Shown here piece by piece: positions 54,001 to 62,827 of a stretch of 64,000 nucleotides of DNA. Numbering within the stretch: position 1 is the stretch's first letter; each line of letters opens with the position of its first letter. Source of the DNA: a virus; IMG/VR virus record IMGVR_UViG_3300022689_000474, positions 1-64,000 of that record; one strand, 5' to 3'. Under the pieces are notes generated by a model. That model made no database searches. It saw only the letters and a list, made by a program, of their open reading frames with translations, and was not told the origin of the DNA. Position numbers and translations under genes: made by a program.

Positions 54001-54075
54001 GTATATGCTGCTGATTATATAGATGTATATCTATATAGAGATGATGGTGGTAATGTTGTTAGACCTACTTCTTAA
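51010..54075 (+). CDS. Tail sheath protein, enlarged
   Basis: The 1021-aa product has the sheath layout. The N-terminus (PIPRVKFIEVNSGFTPI) and GARDFGLIRVLGSG form a beginning domain. The C-terminal region from about 760 contains AVVNAKPFLVPE, LSRIPFFLSPAART, YVLTGRTLTSNTQWDKIS and the final beta strands with YAADYIDVYLY, as in sheath proteins of T4 and other myoviruses. It is about 1.5 times the length of T4 gp18 (659 aa), with extra beta-rich domains between about 130 and 590. Sheath subunits contract to drive the tube into the cell. Confidence 0.88.
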   Translation: MSMPIPRVKFIEVNSGFTPIRMSAKNRIGIIAPFSRGPAFRWRYVGGYTDFADTWGSDTSIGSLAFQAAWDQGARDFGLIRVLGSGAPAQGMIRFGGIASKHNNILLHLRIIGDPIRRSDREIKANIFTSGEYRSSISGRYWFRVDNKFLEDGVEKYTIKWIFVPLGVDGVIAWQDTSAPEIDIPLDAIPVEFTDKALQATTDVSGISPTLLSVIGSQEVVFPDSCLGLPRPGESCTLVGTPGYVVVVNVGDMRWFWHIDGADSDNIRIDEENSGYYGTPPIPLEGFPEGLNSQLVTDTRTGFTNYLNLLFTESELSNVEVYTPTESIIVPEDQTGVVFGIERGLTLQFETLNTIDPIYLEVGDMWSIRVNSDTWRIPISEGASPNQIATSMIEVLAGDDPLGEIIRTKEDDGIIFKLMEEETGVQGNKYTYYVDLETPDGEVITEASYTGAPVDPVTGSYPPMEISSVQVPINFAHHIQEGASVSNLHAGDPFSVYVVSGSGFTLPNYDENITIPPNTTVASIDIPAFSAAGSGALAVINLSNPITVIGSGQSVFHFDNTNAGVDLGAGGLGMTMSNYTFYQTRYMSGGINGPRSAYRDFYSIDGYKLLTLVATSEGQWGNSIRVTIYPLTTETFNLRIVDLNTDSYDPPIAEEFYANLSFRDVDENGFLNQLNQSKFVRGVFVPKALNPNVSQVFYQKSIMRLAPPDPLEVDPSEPGHLLNYGPKCLRQVHLEDGFDGPPLTDMDYIKAIRILKNAPAHIILAPGVYQSGVIKQSLIAQAHSATELEGLRIAVVNAKPFLVPEAANLETIGYGSTRGVMVAGWGTYIGINNTTRFSLSPDAPYSGKLSRIPFFLSPAARTDAGPIYGISELDTQNYNAMSQLQAYTDARLEVLHLDPNLSAFYVLTGRTLTSNTQWDKISYRRTFDIVRADLYVLLQQFKSAPINARLFSQISASIDAHMTTMTRNGSLRSFSGTSVRSLNPATGLVEVHVGIVPVYAADYIDVYLYRDDGGNVVRPTS

Positions 54076-54123
54076 TGCATTATAAAACTTAGTAAACTAA
54101 ATCTTTAATTATTAATAAATATT

Positions 54124-54972
54124 ATGCCTCAAATACCTAGTTATTCTTCTACTCAAAGTGAATTATACTGTGCCCCGGTAGATAATACAGGTCTTGATCC
54201 TATGCAGGGTTTTGACTTCTTTGTTTGGGTTGCAGATGTTTGTACTGGTAAATTGGCTTGGTTTGGAGCCTTCCAAAGTTTAACTCTATCCATAAGAGAT
54301 GCTACTGAAACTTATTTAGAATTAGGACAACGTATCCCTATTCATCTTAATGGTGAAATACAAATAGCCTGGGTTCTAGAACAAGGTTTAGTTGATTATC
54401 AATTTATTTATAGGACCTTTGGTGTTAAATCAATTAGAAGGGATATGTATATTACTAGAGGTCCAAGATTCCAAATCTCTTTTGATGGTAATGCTTATGA
54501 ATTAGATAGGTCCGCAGATGGTTCTGGAAGAGGGATAGTCGCTAATGGTACTGTTGATAGAGCTAATGATAGTGGTATTGGGGGAGATGATTTATATCGA
54601 TGGGGTTCTGATGAATATTTGCACTTGAGTGCAGATTTCTATTCCTCTGATACTAACTTTAGACCTATTAGATCAGGTCGATATGATGTCTTAAGATGTA
54701 AAGTTGATTCTGTTTCTCTTGGTATAATGCCCGGTAGAAGGGTCGCAGCTGTTAGATGGGAAGGAGTTGCAGAAGGTATAGCTTATGTTAATGAGACTGT
54801 TCAACAATTTAAGACTGAAAGAACTACTAATACTAGTGGTAATTTCCTTAATCAACTTGGAGTTGAGAATATTAATATTGGGGATCTGACTGGTGCAGCA
54901 GTTGGAGGTGGTGGTGGTAGGCTTAGTAGTAATGTTGAACAACTTAATCAGACTTTGGCTTCAGGTGGTTAA
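54124..54972 (+). CDS. Tail tube protein
   Basis: The 282-aa product directly follows the sheath gene. It has the strand pattern of tail tube proteins: FDFFVWVADVCTGKLAWFGAFQSL near the start, ATETYLELGQRIPIHLNGEIQI with WVLEQGLVD, and a beta-rich remainder, as in other T4-like and jumbo-phage tube proteins. The C-terminal 45 residues are a flexible Gly/Asn-rich tail. It forms the inner tube through which DNA passes. Codon use fits high expression. Confidence 0.75.
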   Translation: MPQIPSYSSTQSELYCAPVDNTGLDPMQGFDFFVWVADVCTGKLAWFGAFQSLTLSIRDATETYLELGQRIPIHLNGEIQIAWVLEQGLVDYQFIYRTFGVKSIRRDMYITRGPRFQISFDGNAYELDRSADGSGRGIVANGTVDRANDSGIGGDDLYRWGSDEYLHLSADFYSSDTNFRPIRSGRYDVLRCKVDSVSLGIMPGRRVAAVRWEGVAEGIAYVNETVQQFKTERTTNTSGNFLNQLGVENINIGDLTGAAVGGGGGRLSSNVEQLNQTLASGG

Positions 54973-55003
54973 TAAATATTCTTTAATACTCCTTCATTAA
55001 TTT

Positions 55004-55040
55004 ATATAAAACATGGAGAATATACCTCCATGTTTTATAT
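55004..55040 (+). terminator. Terminator after the tail tube gene
   Basis: A 15-base-pair perfect stem (55004-55018 with 55026-55040) and a 7-base loop lie 31 bases after the tube gene stop. On the plus strand it is followed by TATATTTCTG, moderately T-rich. It would end the sheath-tube message. Confidence 0.75.
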
Positions 55041-55118
55041 TATATTTCTGTATATTAATACTTATAACTATTAGATTATTAGACATAAATATATATATAT
55101 CTAAATATATTGTATTAG

Positions 55119-57368
55119 ATGAAATTCTTTACTAAAGCAGAACCTATACCTGCAGCTGCTGTTACTTATGCTGGAGCTTTAAGCGATAAACAACCTATTA
55201 TATTTACTAGTCAATCAAGACAGAAAGATCTTGATGGTAGAAGATTAGATTGGGTTATTACTTCTGTTAAAGTTACTATGGCTAGAGATTGGTCTATTAG
55301 TCGAGCGGACTTGATTCTTACTTCAGAAATACCTGATCAAGAATGTTTGACTCCTACTCTTCCTGATATTCATCAATTTAGAGGTGGTAATTTTCCATTT
55401 CTTACAGTAGAAGATGAAATACGGATCTTTCTTGGTTATATCCGATTTGGACAATTAATTACTGCTGATTTGTTAGATGATCATGCTTTTGATTTATGTC
55501 CTTCATGTACAGATATAGAACGTACTCAAGAAGAGAATCCTAATTCCTTTGTATGTGGTCCTATATCTCCTAATGGAGAAAACTTTAAACAGAATCCGGA
55601 TAAACCTCTTTGTCCTGTATTCTGGGGTTTTATAGACGTTATTAATATTGATGTTGATCCTAATAGTGGAGTTAGATGTACTATATCTTGTAGGGATAGA
55701 TCAAGGGTATTTGCTGATACTACACTTATAGCTATTCCTTCTTTACAAGGTAGACTAATTGATACGACTCAAGAAAATGGTTTCTTTAATAATAATAGTA
55801 AAGATGGATTAGCAGCTGGTAAAAGAGAAGATATTTTAATTCAAGTTGCAAAAGGTGCTACAGGAGATTTATTTGGAGATTTGACTATAGGATCTTCTGG
55901 AGTTAAGACTTGTTGGAAACCTGTTATAGGAGGATCTGATGATATGGCAGATAATATGTATAGCCCCCCTTGGATAAATACTTCTACTACTACTACTTCA
56001 CAGAATAATTCTACTAATTCGTCTAAAGAAGAAGAAGAAGAAACTCAACAAGATAATGAAGAAGAAACTATTAATACTGAGAGCACAAATAATGATACTC
56101 CTTCTAACTCTCAGAGTGAAGATAATAAAGAAGAAACTAAAGCAAGACTTCTTACTCCCAGTAAATTAGGTGCTTTATTATTTAATAAGTATCATTTACC
56201 TCAAGGAGCAGGAGATTATCAATTAGTTCTACCTCCTGAAGATCCTGCTTTATGGATGAGAGAAGCCCAAGGGAAAAAACATTTACCTTATACAGAACCC
56301 CGTTTTCACATTTGGGTTCAGAGACCTCCTTTATCTAAAGGTAATTCTTCTGCAGTATTTAAAGTTATAAATAAGAGTCCTTTAGAGATTATAAAGTTTT
56401 TAGCAGATACTGAAGAAAGACCAACTGATTTCTTTGCCTCTCATATAAATGGAGATTTTGTATTTGGTCCTAGAGTCTTAGATGCAAGTGGTTTTCAAGA
56501 TCCTTATAGACAATATAGAACTTATTTTAATAGATTATATCCTAAAGAGTTTCAAGATAAAAAGATTCCTGTATCAGATGCTCAGAGGATTATTAGTATG
56601 AGAGCTGTTACTTCTTCTTTAGCTACTATGAATAGATTTGTAGTAGTAGATTCGGAGACTGAAGGTAGTTTTAGTTCTTTCTTAGATAAATTGAGAGTTG
56701 CAGTAGATGTTCTCCCTTGGCTCTTAGATGGAGATTCTGAAAGTCAATTATTTAAAGAAACTGGAGGGAGAAATGTATATCCTCCTTGTAGAAATCAAAT
56801 CTTATATGATGGTAATATTTCTTCTTATGGTGATAAGAAATATAATAGAGCTGGAGGTGCTCTTATAGTTGCATTGAATCAAGCTAGGAACTGGTCTAGA
56901 GAAATAATGAGTATCAGTCTTACTCTTATGGGAGATCCTACTTTATATCCAGGTGAAGCTATTAGAGTATATAATTCTATACTTCATGATTTTGGTACTA
57001 AAGTTAATCCGGGTACTGAAAAATCTTCTGCTATTCTTAAAGAAACTATGGAAGATATAGAAGCACTTAGTACAGAAAGTAAAAAAGATGTCATTCAGAA
57101 AATAGTTTCTGAGAGTAAAAGTAAAATAGCAGCTACTAGTCCTGAGAAGGGTTATAAATTGAAAGAAAGTGAAGGGGCTTCTAGTGTTCACTTTGGTAAT
57201 GAAGGTATAAGAGAACTTACTCAGAATTTATATTCACATCATGTATTGACCTCTATGAATAATTTAGTACTACCTGTTTATAAAGTTAGATCTATACAAC
57301 ATACTTTTAGAGTTGGAGGTAAGAATCCCGGTTTTACTACTAAATTAGAATGTATATCAGATTATTAA
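55119..57368 (+). CDS. Baseplate hub-like protein, 749 aa
   Basis: The N-terminal 200 residues resemble hub proteins such as late control D or T4 gp27 in layout: a beta-domain (WVITSVKVTMARDWSISRADLILTS), FLTVEDEIRIFLGYIRFGQ, PVFWGFIDVINIDV and CTISCRDRSRVFADT. Two Cys pairs (CPSC, CTISC) occur. A 60-residue low-complexity acidic insert (about 285-345, Ser/Thr/Glu/Asn) splits the protein. The C-terminal part carries further beta domains. It lies between tube and spike genes as expected for a hub. Confidence 0.7.
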   Translation: MKFFTKAEPIPAAAVTYAGALSDKQPIIFTSQSRQKDLDGRRLDWVITSVKVTMARDWSISRADLILTSEIPDQECLTPTLPDIHQFRGGNFPFLTVEDEIRIFLGYIRFGQLITADLLDDHAFDLCPSCTDIERTQEENPNSFVCGPISPNGENFKQNPDKPLCPVFWGFIDVINIDVDPNSGVRCTISCRDRSRVFADTTLIAIPSLQGRLIDTTQENGFFNNNSKDGLAAGKREDILIQVAKGATGDLFGDLTIGSSGVKTCWKPVIGGSDDMADNMYSPPWINTSTTTTSQNNSTNSSKEEEEETQQDNEEETINTESTNNDTPSNSQSEDNKEETKARLLTPSKLGALLFNKYHLPQGAGDYQLVLPPEDPALWMREAQGKKHLPYTEPRFHIWVQRPPLSKGNSSAVFKVINKSPLEIIKFLADTEERPTDFFASHINGDFVFGPRVLDASGFQDPYRQYRTYFNRLYPKEFQDKKIPVSDAQRIISMRAVTSSLATMNRFVVVDSETEGSFSSFLDKLRVAVDVLPWLLDGDSESQLFKETGGRNVYPPCRNQILYDGNISSYGDKKYNRAGGALIVALNQARNWSREIMSISLTLMGDPTLYPGEAIRVYNSILHDFGTKVNPGTEKSSAILKETMEDIEALSTESKKDVIQKIVSESKSKIAATSPEKGYKLKESEGASSVHFGNEGIRELTQNLYSHHVLTSMNNLVLPVYKVRSIQHTFRVGGKNPGFTTKLECISDY

Positions 57369-57377
57369 TGACTAAAT

Positions 57378-60233
57378 ATGGCAGACTTTTATAGTTCATT
57401 TGGTTCCCCTTATTTAGACTCTTCTAGAATGGTAAATGCTTCTAGAAGAGCTGTATCTAGTCATGTTTCTACTCAGATTGGTACTATTGTTAATGTTACT
57501 TTCTGTGAATTTCATGGCCATCTTACTCAAACATATATGGTCAAACTATTAGATTCTGGTTCGGATCAAATAGTTCCTTGTAGAAAAATATCTCCTCAAT
57601 CCTCTTTAGATGGTGTAGGTGATTTTTATCCTCTTGAAGAAGGAGATCCAGTCTTAGTTCTATTTAAAGAGGGGAGGGCTGATGTGGGATATATACTTGG
57701 TAGTTTTACCTCTGAAGGAGAATATCTTAAATTCTTAGTTCAAGGGGAAGGAGAAGAACCAGGTCATTTATATGATTCTGGTTTGGGAACTGTAGTAGCT
57801 AATCCTCCTTCTATACATCCTGATAGAATAGCTACTCCTGATGCTTTTATGAATATAATGCCCTCGAGAGCATTATTGGGAGATTATCAGGATCCTTCTT
57901 TAGGTAGTCGGAATAAAATGGAAGAACAGTCAAGTAGAAGATCTCAACCAGCATCTATTGAGATAAAAGATAAGTTGGGTAATTTTGCTCAATATGCTAA
58001 AGGAGATATTATTTTATATACGGATAGTGACCTTATATTCTTGAGTACTAAAGAAGTTGGGGATGAATGTGTTAAGTTGGCTAGAATGGTTAAGTACTAT
58101 AAAAAACTATTAGCTGATTTAAAGAGAAAGTTTAATTCTATTATTAGTTCCAGGTCTGGGAATCAACCAGTTAGTCGAGGAGAAGAAACTCAAACTGAAC
58201 AGAGTGATACAAATGAACAGACTACAACTACCTTAGAAGATACTCCTTCTGGTACTTTGAGAGATGTAGAAGATGGTTCTGTAGTAGAGACTCCTCAGTC
58301 CGATATACCAGAAGGTACAGATGCACAACAGACAGGACAAACAGAATTACCAATAGGTAATTCAGAATGGGATATATTTACTACTAATAGTGGGGAAACA
58401 GAATTTTCTACTTCTACTGGACAAAGTAATACTTTAAATACATTTGATGTTTCTAATGTAGAAAATTATGATTTTAGTAATATAGAGGTAGAGTCTACTC
58501 CTTCTAATTATACTTTTGGTAACTCTCAAACTAATCAGAATACTGAACAAACATCTGAAACTAATGATCAACAGACTACAGAGACAGAAGGTCCTTCTAG
58601 TAATACTCCAGGAGAATCTACATCTGGTGTGGGAGCTACTATAGGTAAACAAATAGATAGATTGAAAGCTTTTATAGGTTACTATCCTAATCCAAATTTT
58701 CATCAATATGCAACTAATAACTATCATATGCAGCAGATAGAAAAGTTAATAGATGCGACTATAAAGGAAGTAGCGGAATGTAAAAAGAATCTAGCTGCAT
58801 ATAGAGAATCAATGAATAGATTACAAAGTGGTACAAATATGGGTGATAAAACTAATGGGGAAACTTCCCCAAATCAAGAATCTTTCAGCGGTAAAGAATC
58901 AGAATATAAACCGAGAGATAATGAATGTGGTAAGACTTTAGTAGAAACTATTAAGAATCTCCAATCAATAGTAGGTAAAAGTTATGGTTCAGGTACTTGT
59001 TATGAAGGTGTAGCTGATGCTATTGATTATGCTGGTTTGGGTAAATTGGGAGGAGATTGTCAAATAAATGGTCCTAACAGTGTAGCTAATAATTTAGTAG
59101 GTTATACTTCATGGGCTATCCATTTTGCTAATTTCTTTAATGAAAATCCTAGTAACTTGGCCAAATTAGAAATAAGGAATTTAAGAGAGGATGGAATAGT
59201 AGATCCTAATGATTCAGCAGTCCCACCAGGAGCGGTAATAGTAGTTAAAAGTAACAAATATGTTACTCATCCTGCAGGGGATATAAATGTTAAGACAGAT
59301 GATGGTCAGTATTTAAATCCAAGATCTATGACTAATTGGATGACTGATAGTAGTTATTGGAATGCTAATCCTGATCTTGTAGCTGGTATATTTGTAGATG
59401 CTAGTGGTTTTAGTTTTATATCTTCTGCTAATTCTGATGGAGAGAATCAAGCTGCTAGTGAAGAAGAGATTCAAAATAGAATAGAAGAAGATCAAAATAG
59501 ATCTTTTGCATCTAAATATGGTAACGGTATTTACGAAGTTGAATATAATTATGATAGTACTAATTGGACCGATGCTGATGTTAAAGCTAAACCTATTGAT
59601 AGTGGAGGTAAACCTATAGTTGTATTACCTATCCAATACTCTGAAGGTGGTATTCAACCAGGTGCGTTAGGTAGAGGTAGAGAGTGGACTTTAGAAGCTA
59701 CTGCTGCTATGAAAAGGAAATTAGAAGCTAAAGGTTTTTATGTATTAACACCTGATGTACATGACTATTATCAACAGACGGGAGATTGGAATGAAGCTCA
59801 CCAAGCATTAGAATTCTATACAGCTGCCGTATCTAAAGGAAATAGTAATGTACAGACTATAGTAATGACTGCTGATGCCGCTCAAGGAGGTGCTCAGTTA
59901 TTAGTACCTGCTACTAGAACTAGAGATAGTTCATGGGAAAGTTCTATTGAAAATAATCTTAAAGACCTTTATTCCCAGAATGGTCTTAAGATGCATGATC
60001 CGAATCAATATTTACAACAAAGAGGACAAGCTGGTTATGGTGAAGGGACAGCTAAAGGGTATCATCCTTTAATAGAAAGGGTAGCTCAATATAATCCAAG
60101 GGTCGGTATTTTAGAAGTTGGTACTTTAGAACAGTTACTTGATAAAGGTGAAAGTATTTCAGGGGCCAGTCAGTATGCTGACCCTATATTTGACCAACTA
60201 GCTAATACAATGGCTCAACAAGCAGGTTTATAA
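57378..60233 (+). CDS. gp5-like spike with peptidase and amidase-like domains, 951 aa
   Basis: The N-terminus (about 30-125) is an OB-like domain: IGTIVNVTFCEFHGH, then FYPLEEGDPVLVLFKEGRADVGYILGSF. A low-complexity Ser/Thr/Glu linker spans about 270-430. A CHAP/NlpC-like segment follows with SGTCYEGVADAID (Cys541) and THPAGDINV (His631). The C-terminal 200 residues (from about 745) resemble Amidase_3: GGIQPGALGRGREWTLE, then a helix and GFYVLTPDVHDYY, then ILEVGTLE. Two usual zinc His appear as Glu756 and Asp833. The spike pierces the outer layer and its enzymes may loosen peptidoglycan. Confidence 0.7.
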   Translation: MADFYSSFGSPYLDSSRMVNASRRAVSSHVSTQIGTIVNVTFCEFHGHLTQTYMVKLLDSGSDQIVPCRKISPQSSLDGVGDFYPLEEGDPVLVLFKEGRADVGYILGSFTSEGEYLKFLVQGEGEEPGHLYDSGLGTVVANPPSIHPDRIATPDAFMNIMPSRALLGDYQDPSLGSRNKMEEQSSRRSQPASIEIKDKLGNFAQYAKGDIILYTDSDLIFLSTKEVGDECVKLARMVKYYKKLLADLKRKFNSIISSRSGNQPVSRGEETQTEQSDTNEQTTTTLEDTPSGTLRDVEDGSVVETPQSDIPEGTDAQQTGQTELPIGNSEWDIFTTNSGETEFSTSTGQSNTLNTFDVSNVENYDFSNIEVESTPSNYTFGNSQTNQNTEQTSETNDQQTTETEGPSSNTPGESTSGVGATIGKQIDRLKAFIGYYPNPNFHQYATNNYHMQQIEKLIDATIKEVAECKKNLAAYRESMNRLQSGTNMGDKTNGETSPNQESFSGKESEYKPRDNECGKTLVETIKNLQSIVGKSYGSGTCYEGVADAIDYAGLGKLGGDCQINGPNSVANNLVGYTSWAIHFANFFNENPSNLAKLEIRNLREDGIVDPNDSAVPPGAVIVVKSNKYVTHPAGDINVKTDDGQYLNPRSMTNWMTDSSYWNANPDLVAGIFVDASGFSFISSANSDGENQAASEEEIQNRIEEDQNRSFASKYGNGIYEVEYNYDSTNWTDADVKAKPIDSGGKPIVVLPIQYSEGGIQPGALGRGREWTLEATAAMKRKLEAKGFYVLTPDVHDYYQQTGDWNEAHQALEFYTAAVSKGNSNVQTIVMTADAAQGGAQLLVPATRTRDSSWESSIENNLKDLYSQNGLKMHDPNQYLQQRGQAGYGEGTAKGYHPLIERVAQYNPRVGILEVGTLEQLLDKGESISGASQYADPIFDQLANTMAQQAGL

Positions 60234-60237
60234 AAGT

Positions 60238-60714
60238 ATGAATAAATCTATAAAACCATTAGTAGTACTTCATGAATCTATCATTCCTCTAGAAAAACTT
60301 TATTCTTTCTTGAGAGATAGATCTATTGAAAATTCATATCATACTTTGATAAAAAGAAATGGTTCTATAGTTTATGTCACTTCACCTGATAAAAGAGTTT
60401 TGGCTGCTGGACAACCCTCTTCTTTTAGAGGAGAATCTATATCTGATTCTGTAGACCCTTTCGCTTATCATATTTGTCTTATTAGTCCTACTCAAAGAAA
60501 TATAGATGGGTCTCATAAAGGATATACCGAAGAACAATATAAAAGTCTGGGATGGTTACTTAAACAATTAATGATTCCTTGGGAAAGGATTACTACTCAT
60601 AAAGAAGTAGATCTTACTCGGAGAGCTAGAGATCCAGAAGGTTTTAATTATTTTATTCTTAAGAAGAATTATATAAGGGCTAGATTAATAAAACCTATAT
60701 TCTTTAAGGTGTGA
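60238..60714 (+). CDS. N-acetylmuramoyl-L-alanine amidase (Amidase_2/PGRP-like)
   Basis: The 158-aa protein has the three zinc ligands in the usual order: His in SYHTLI (His35), His in TTHKEVD (His121) and Asp in ARDPEGFN (Asp132), with YTEEQYKSLGWLLKQL between. Amidases of this class cut the bond between muramic acid and L-Ala of the peptide. It has no signal peptide, so it acts from the virion or needs a holin. It follows the spike gene by four bases. Confidence 0.85.
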   Translation: MNKSIKPLVVLHESIIPLEKLYSFLRDRSIENSYHTLIKRNGSIVYVTSPDKRVLAAGQPSSFRGESISDSVDPFAYHICLISPTQRNIDGSHKGYTEEQYKSLGWLLKQLMIPWERITTHKEVDLTRRARDPEGFNYFILKKNYIRARLIKPIFFKV

Positions 60715-60715
60715 T

Positions 60716-62794
60716 ATGAGTCAAATAGATAAAAGTAGTGAAGATTATAAAGCATTTCTTAGGGCTTTAGAGTTTACTGCAAAATGGGAAGGAGGCTTTT
60801 CTGATCATCCTGATGATGTGGGAGGACGTACTTATAAAGGTGTTACTCAAGGTTCTTGGGATAGTTTTGCTTCATCTAATAGTCAGTATTCCGCGAAAGA
60901 TGTTGCTAGTCTTACTGATGAAGAAGTGGCTGATTTCTATTATTTAACTAGATGGAAAGCAGTTGGTTTAGATGAATCAATTCCTTATCCTCTTAGTGTA
61001 GCTATCTTTGATACCGCTGTTAATTTTAATGAAAATACTGCTTGGGCCTTTATTAATGAAGCTATCAATCCTGATTCACCTAAACATAGTCTAACTAGAG
61101 ATGAACAAGAAAAAATTAAACAACAAGTTCTAGAAATGTTAAAGAATGGGGAAATTACTCCTGAAGAATTAACTAAAAAACAACTTGATAGAAGGTTAAC
61201 TCAACATCACCAAACTGCTAGTAAACATGGTGACCAGCAGTCTTTTATACAGGGATGGGAAAATAGAGTAAATGATTTAGCTAATTTAGCTGGATATAAT
61301 GGAGCTGATGTTGGAGAGCCTATGGAGTATGATACCGATACACCTACTTCAGGTTCGACCCCCCCTACTTCAGGTTCGACCCCCTCAGCCTCTTCTCCTG
61401 ATAACACCTCTGAGACGGGACCTGCTATTTCAGCAACTGGTTCATCAGGAACCTCTGGTAGTATGGTTTCAGACGGTATATATATGATTAAAGCTACCTT
61501 TGAAAGGTTTCCTCTTATAGAAAGTATGAGACATAGAAAGATATTTGGAGGTTATAAACTTAAAGCTTCTCAAATGATAGGTGTAGGAGCTACAGATAAA
61601 GTAGGTGGACCTGGTGTCGGTAATACTAAATCTACTCAAGAAGATTCTAATAATTCCTCAGATGATAGTAATGTTGAATTTGATTATGGAGGTGTATGGG
61701 GAGATCCTTTACCTGCTAGTGATTCTATCCTTACATCAGGATATCAACAAGATAGAGGTGGTAGGCCCCATCCAGGTGTTGATATAGCTTCTTGGACTGA
61801 TGCTGATGTAGTGGCTTCTGCTGATGGTGTAGTGTCAGACATTTCTTTAGGACATAGCGGGGGTTTTGGTAATCTAGTAGTACTCACTCATAGTGTTGGA
61901 GATCAAACTATATATACTCAATATAATCATATGGCGGATGGTTCTATCGTTGTTAGTAAAGGAGATAAAGTTACTAAAGGACAAAAGTTAGGTAAACAAG
62001 GTGCTACGGGTGTAAGTAGAGGAGCTCATCTTCACTTTGAATTAAGGAATACCTTTAGTGATTCTAGGGCTAATTTCTTATCTACTCATTATGATCCCTC
62101 TTGTGTTATAGAAAGATGGAAGAGTCATTGTTCTTATAATCAACCCAATGGTTCTACAATGATGCCTCCTAATCCTCCTGCTAAAGAACCTTCTAATAGT
62201 GGTGAAGCAGCTTCTAATGGAGGGTCAGGTGATTCGGGGAGTACAAATGGTGAAAGTGGAAGTGAGGCCGGAGTCTCTCCTGATACTTCTGAAGAGGAGG
62301 GTACTTCAAGACAAACTTTATATGGACATAAGAAATATGATGAAGCTCCTGCTTCTGATTTAGTAGATGTGGCAGGTATGCAATTAAGAACTCAAGCTGC
62401 AGATTCTTTTAGAGAGATGGTAGATGCAGCATCTGCTGAAGGTATTAATCTTGTAGGAGTTTCTGGTTTTAGATCTATAGCAGATCAAGATTATTTATTC
62501 CATGAAATAGCTAAACAAAGGGGTCAAACTCTTGAAGAGAGAGCTAAAGTAAGTGCACCTCCAGGATATAGTGAACATCATACTGGTCTTACAGTAGATT
62601 TTGGAGATGGTAATAATCCTGATACACATGTTGAACCCTCATTTGAGAATACTGCTGCTTATAGATGGTTAGCTGAGAATGGGCCTAGATATGGTTGGGA
62701 AATGAGTTTTCAGAAAGGAGATCCTAATGTAAGTTATGAACCATGGCATTGGAGATATATAGGGTCAGCCGAAGCTCAAAGTATTTTTAGATAG
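60716..62794 (+). CDS. Three-domain peptidoglycan hydrolase: GH108 + M23 + M15
   Basis: The 692-aa product joins three wall enzymes. GH108 muramidase-like: WEGGFSDHPDDVGG with Glu25 in the E-G-G motif and TYKGVTQGSW (about 10-190). M23 endopeptidase: HPGVD (His352, Asp356) and HLH (His438, His440), about 335-460. M15/VanY carboxypeptidase: S-x-H-x2-G-x3-D with His621 and Asp628, and WHWRY with His678, about 545-692. Gly/Ser-rich linkers separate them; one near residue 215 holds a 21-base tandem repeat in the DNA. It overlaps the end of the amidase gene region with one base between. A virion or endolysin role is likely. Confidence 0.9.
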   Translation: MSQIDKSSEDYKAFLRALEFTAKWEGGFSDHPDDVGGRTYKGVTQGSWDSFASSNSQYSAKDVASLTDEEVADFYYLTRWKAVGLDESIPYPLSVAIFDTAVNFNENTAWAFINEAINPDSPKHSLTRDEQEKIKQQVLEMLKNGEITPEELTKKQLDRRLTQHHQTASKHGDQQSFIQGWENRVNDLANLAGYNGADVGEPMEYDTDTPTSGSTPPTSGSTPSASSPDNTSETGPAISATGSSGTSGSMVSDGIYMIKATFERFPLIESMRHRKIFGGYKLKASQMIGVGATDKVGGPGVGNTKSTQEDSNNSSDDSNVEFDYGGVWGDPLPASDSILTSGYQQDRGGRPHPGVDIASWTDADVVASADGVVSDISLGHSGGFGNLVVLTHSVGDQTIYTQYNHMADGSIVVSKGDKVTKGQKLGKQGATGVSRGAHLHFELRNTFSDSRANFLSTHYDPSCVIERWKSHCSYNQPNGSTMMPPNPPAKEPSNSGEAASNGGSGDSGSTNGESGSEAGVSPDTSEEEGTSRQTLYGHKKYDEAPASDLVDVAGMQLRTQAADSFREMVDAASAEGINLVGVSGFRSIADQDYLFHEIAKQRGQTLEERAKVSAPPGYSEHHTGLTVDFGDGNNPDTHVEPSFENTAAYRWLAENGPRYGWEMSFQKGDPNVSYEPWHWRYIGSAEAQSIFR
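61344..61386 (+). repeat. 21-base tandem repeat in a linker
   Basis: CCTACTTCAGGTTCGACCCC occurs twice in a row with a period of about 21 bases, encoding two copies of PTSGSTP. It is markedly GC-rich and lies in a flexible linker between the GH108 and M23 domains. It could expand or contract by slippage. Confidence 0.6.
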
Positions 62795-62827
62795 ATAAAT
62801 TTAAGTTGTATAGGTAAAGGTATATAT

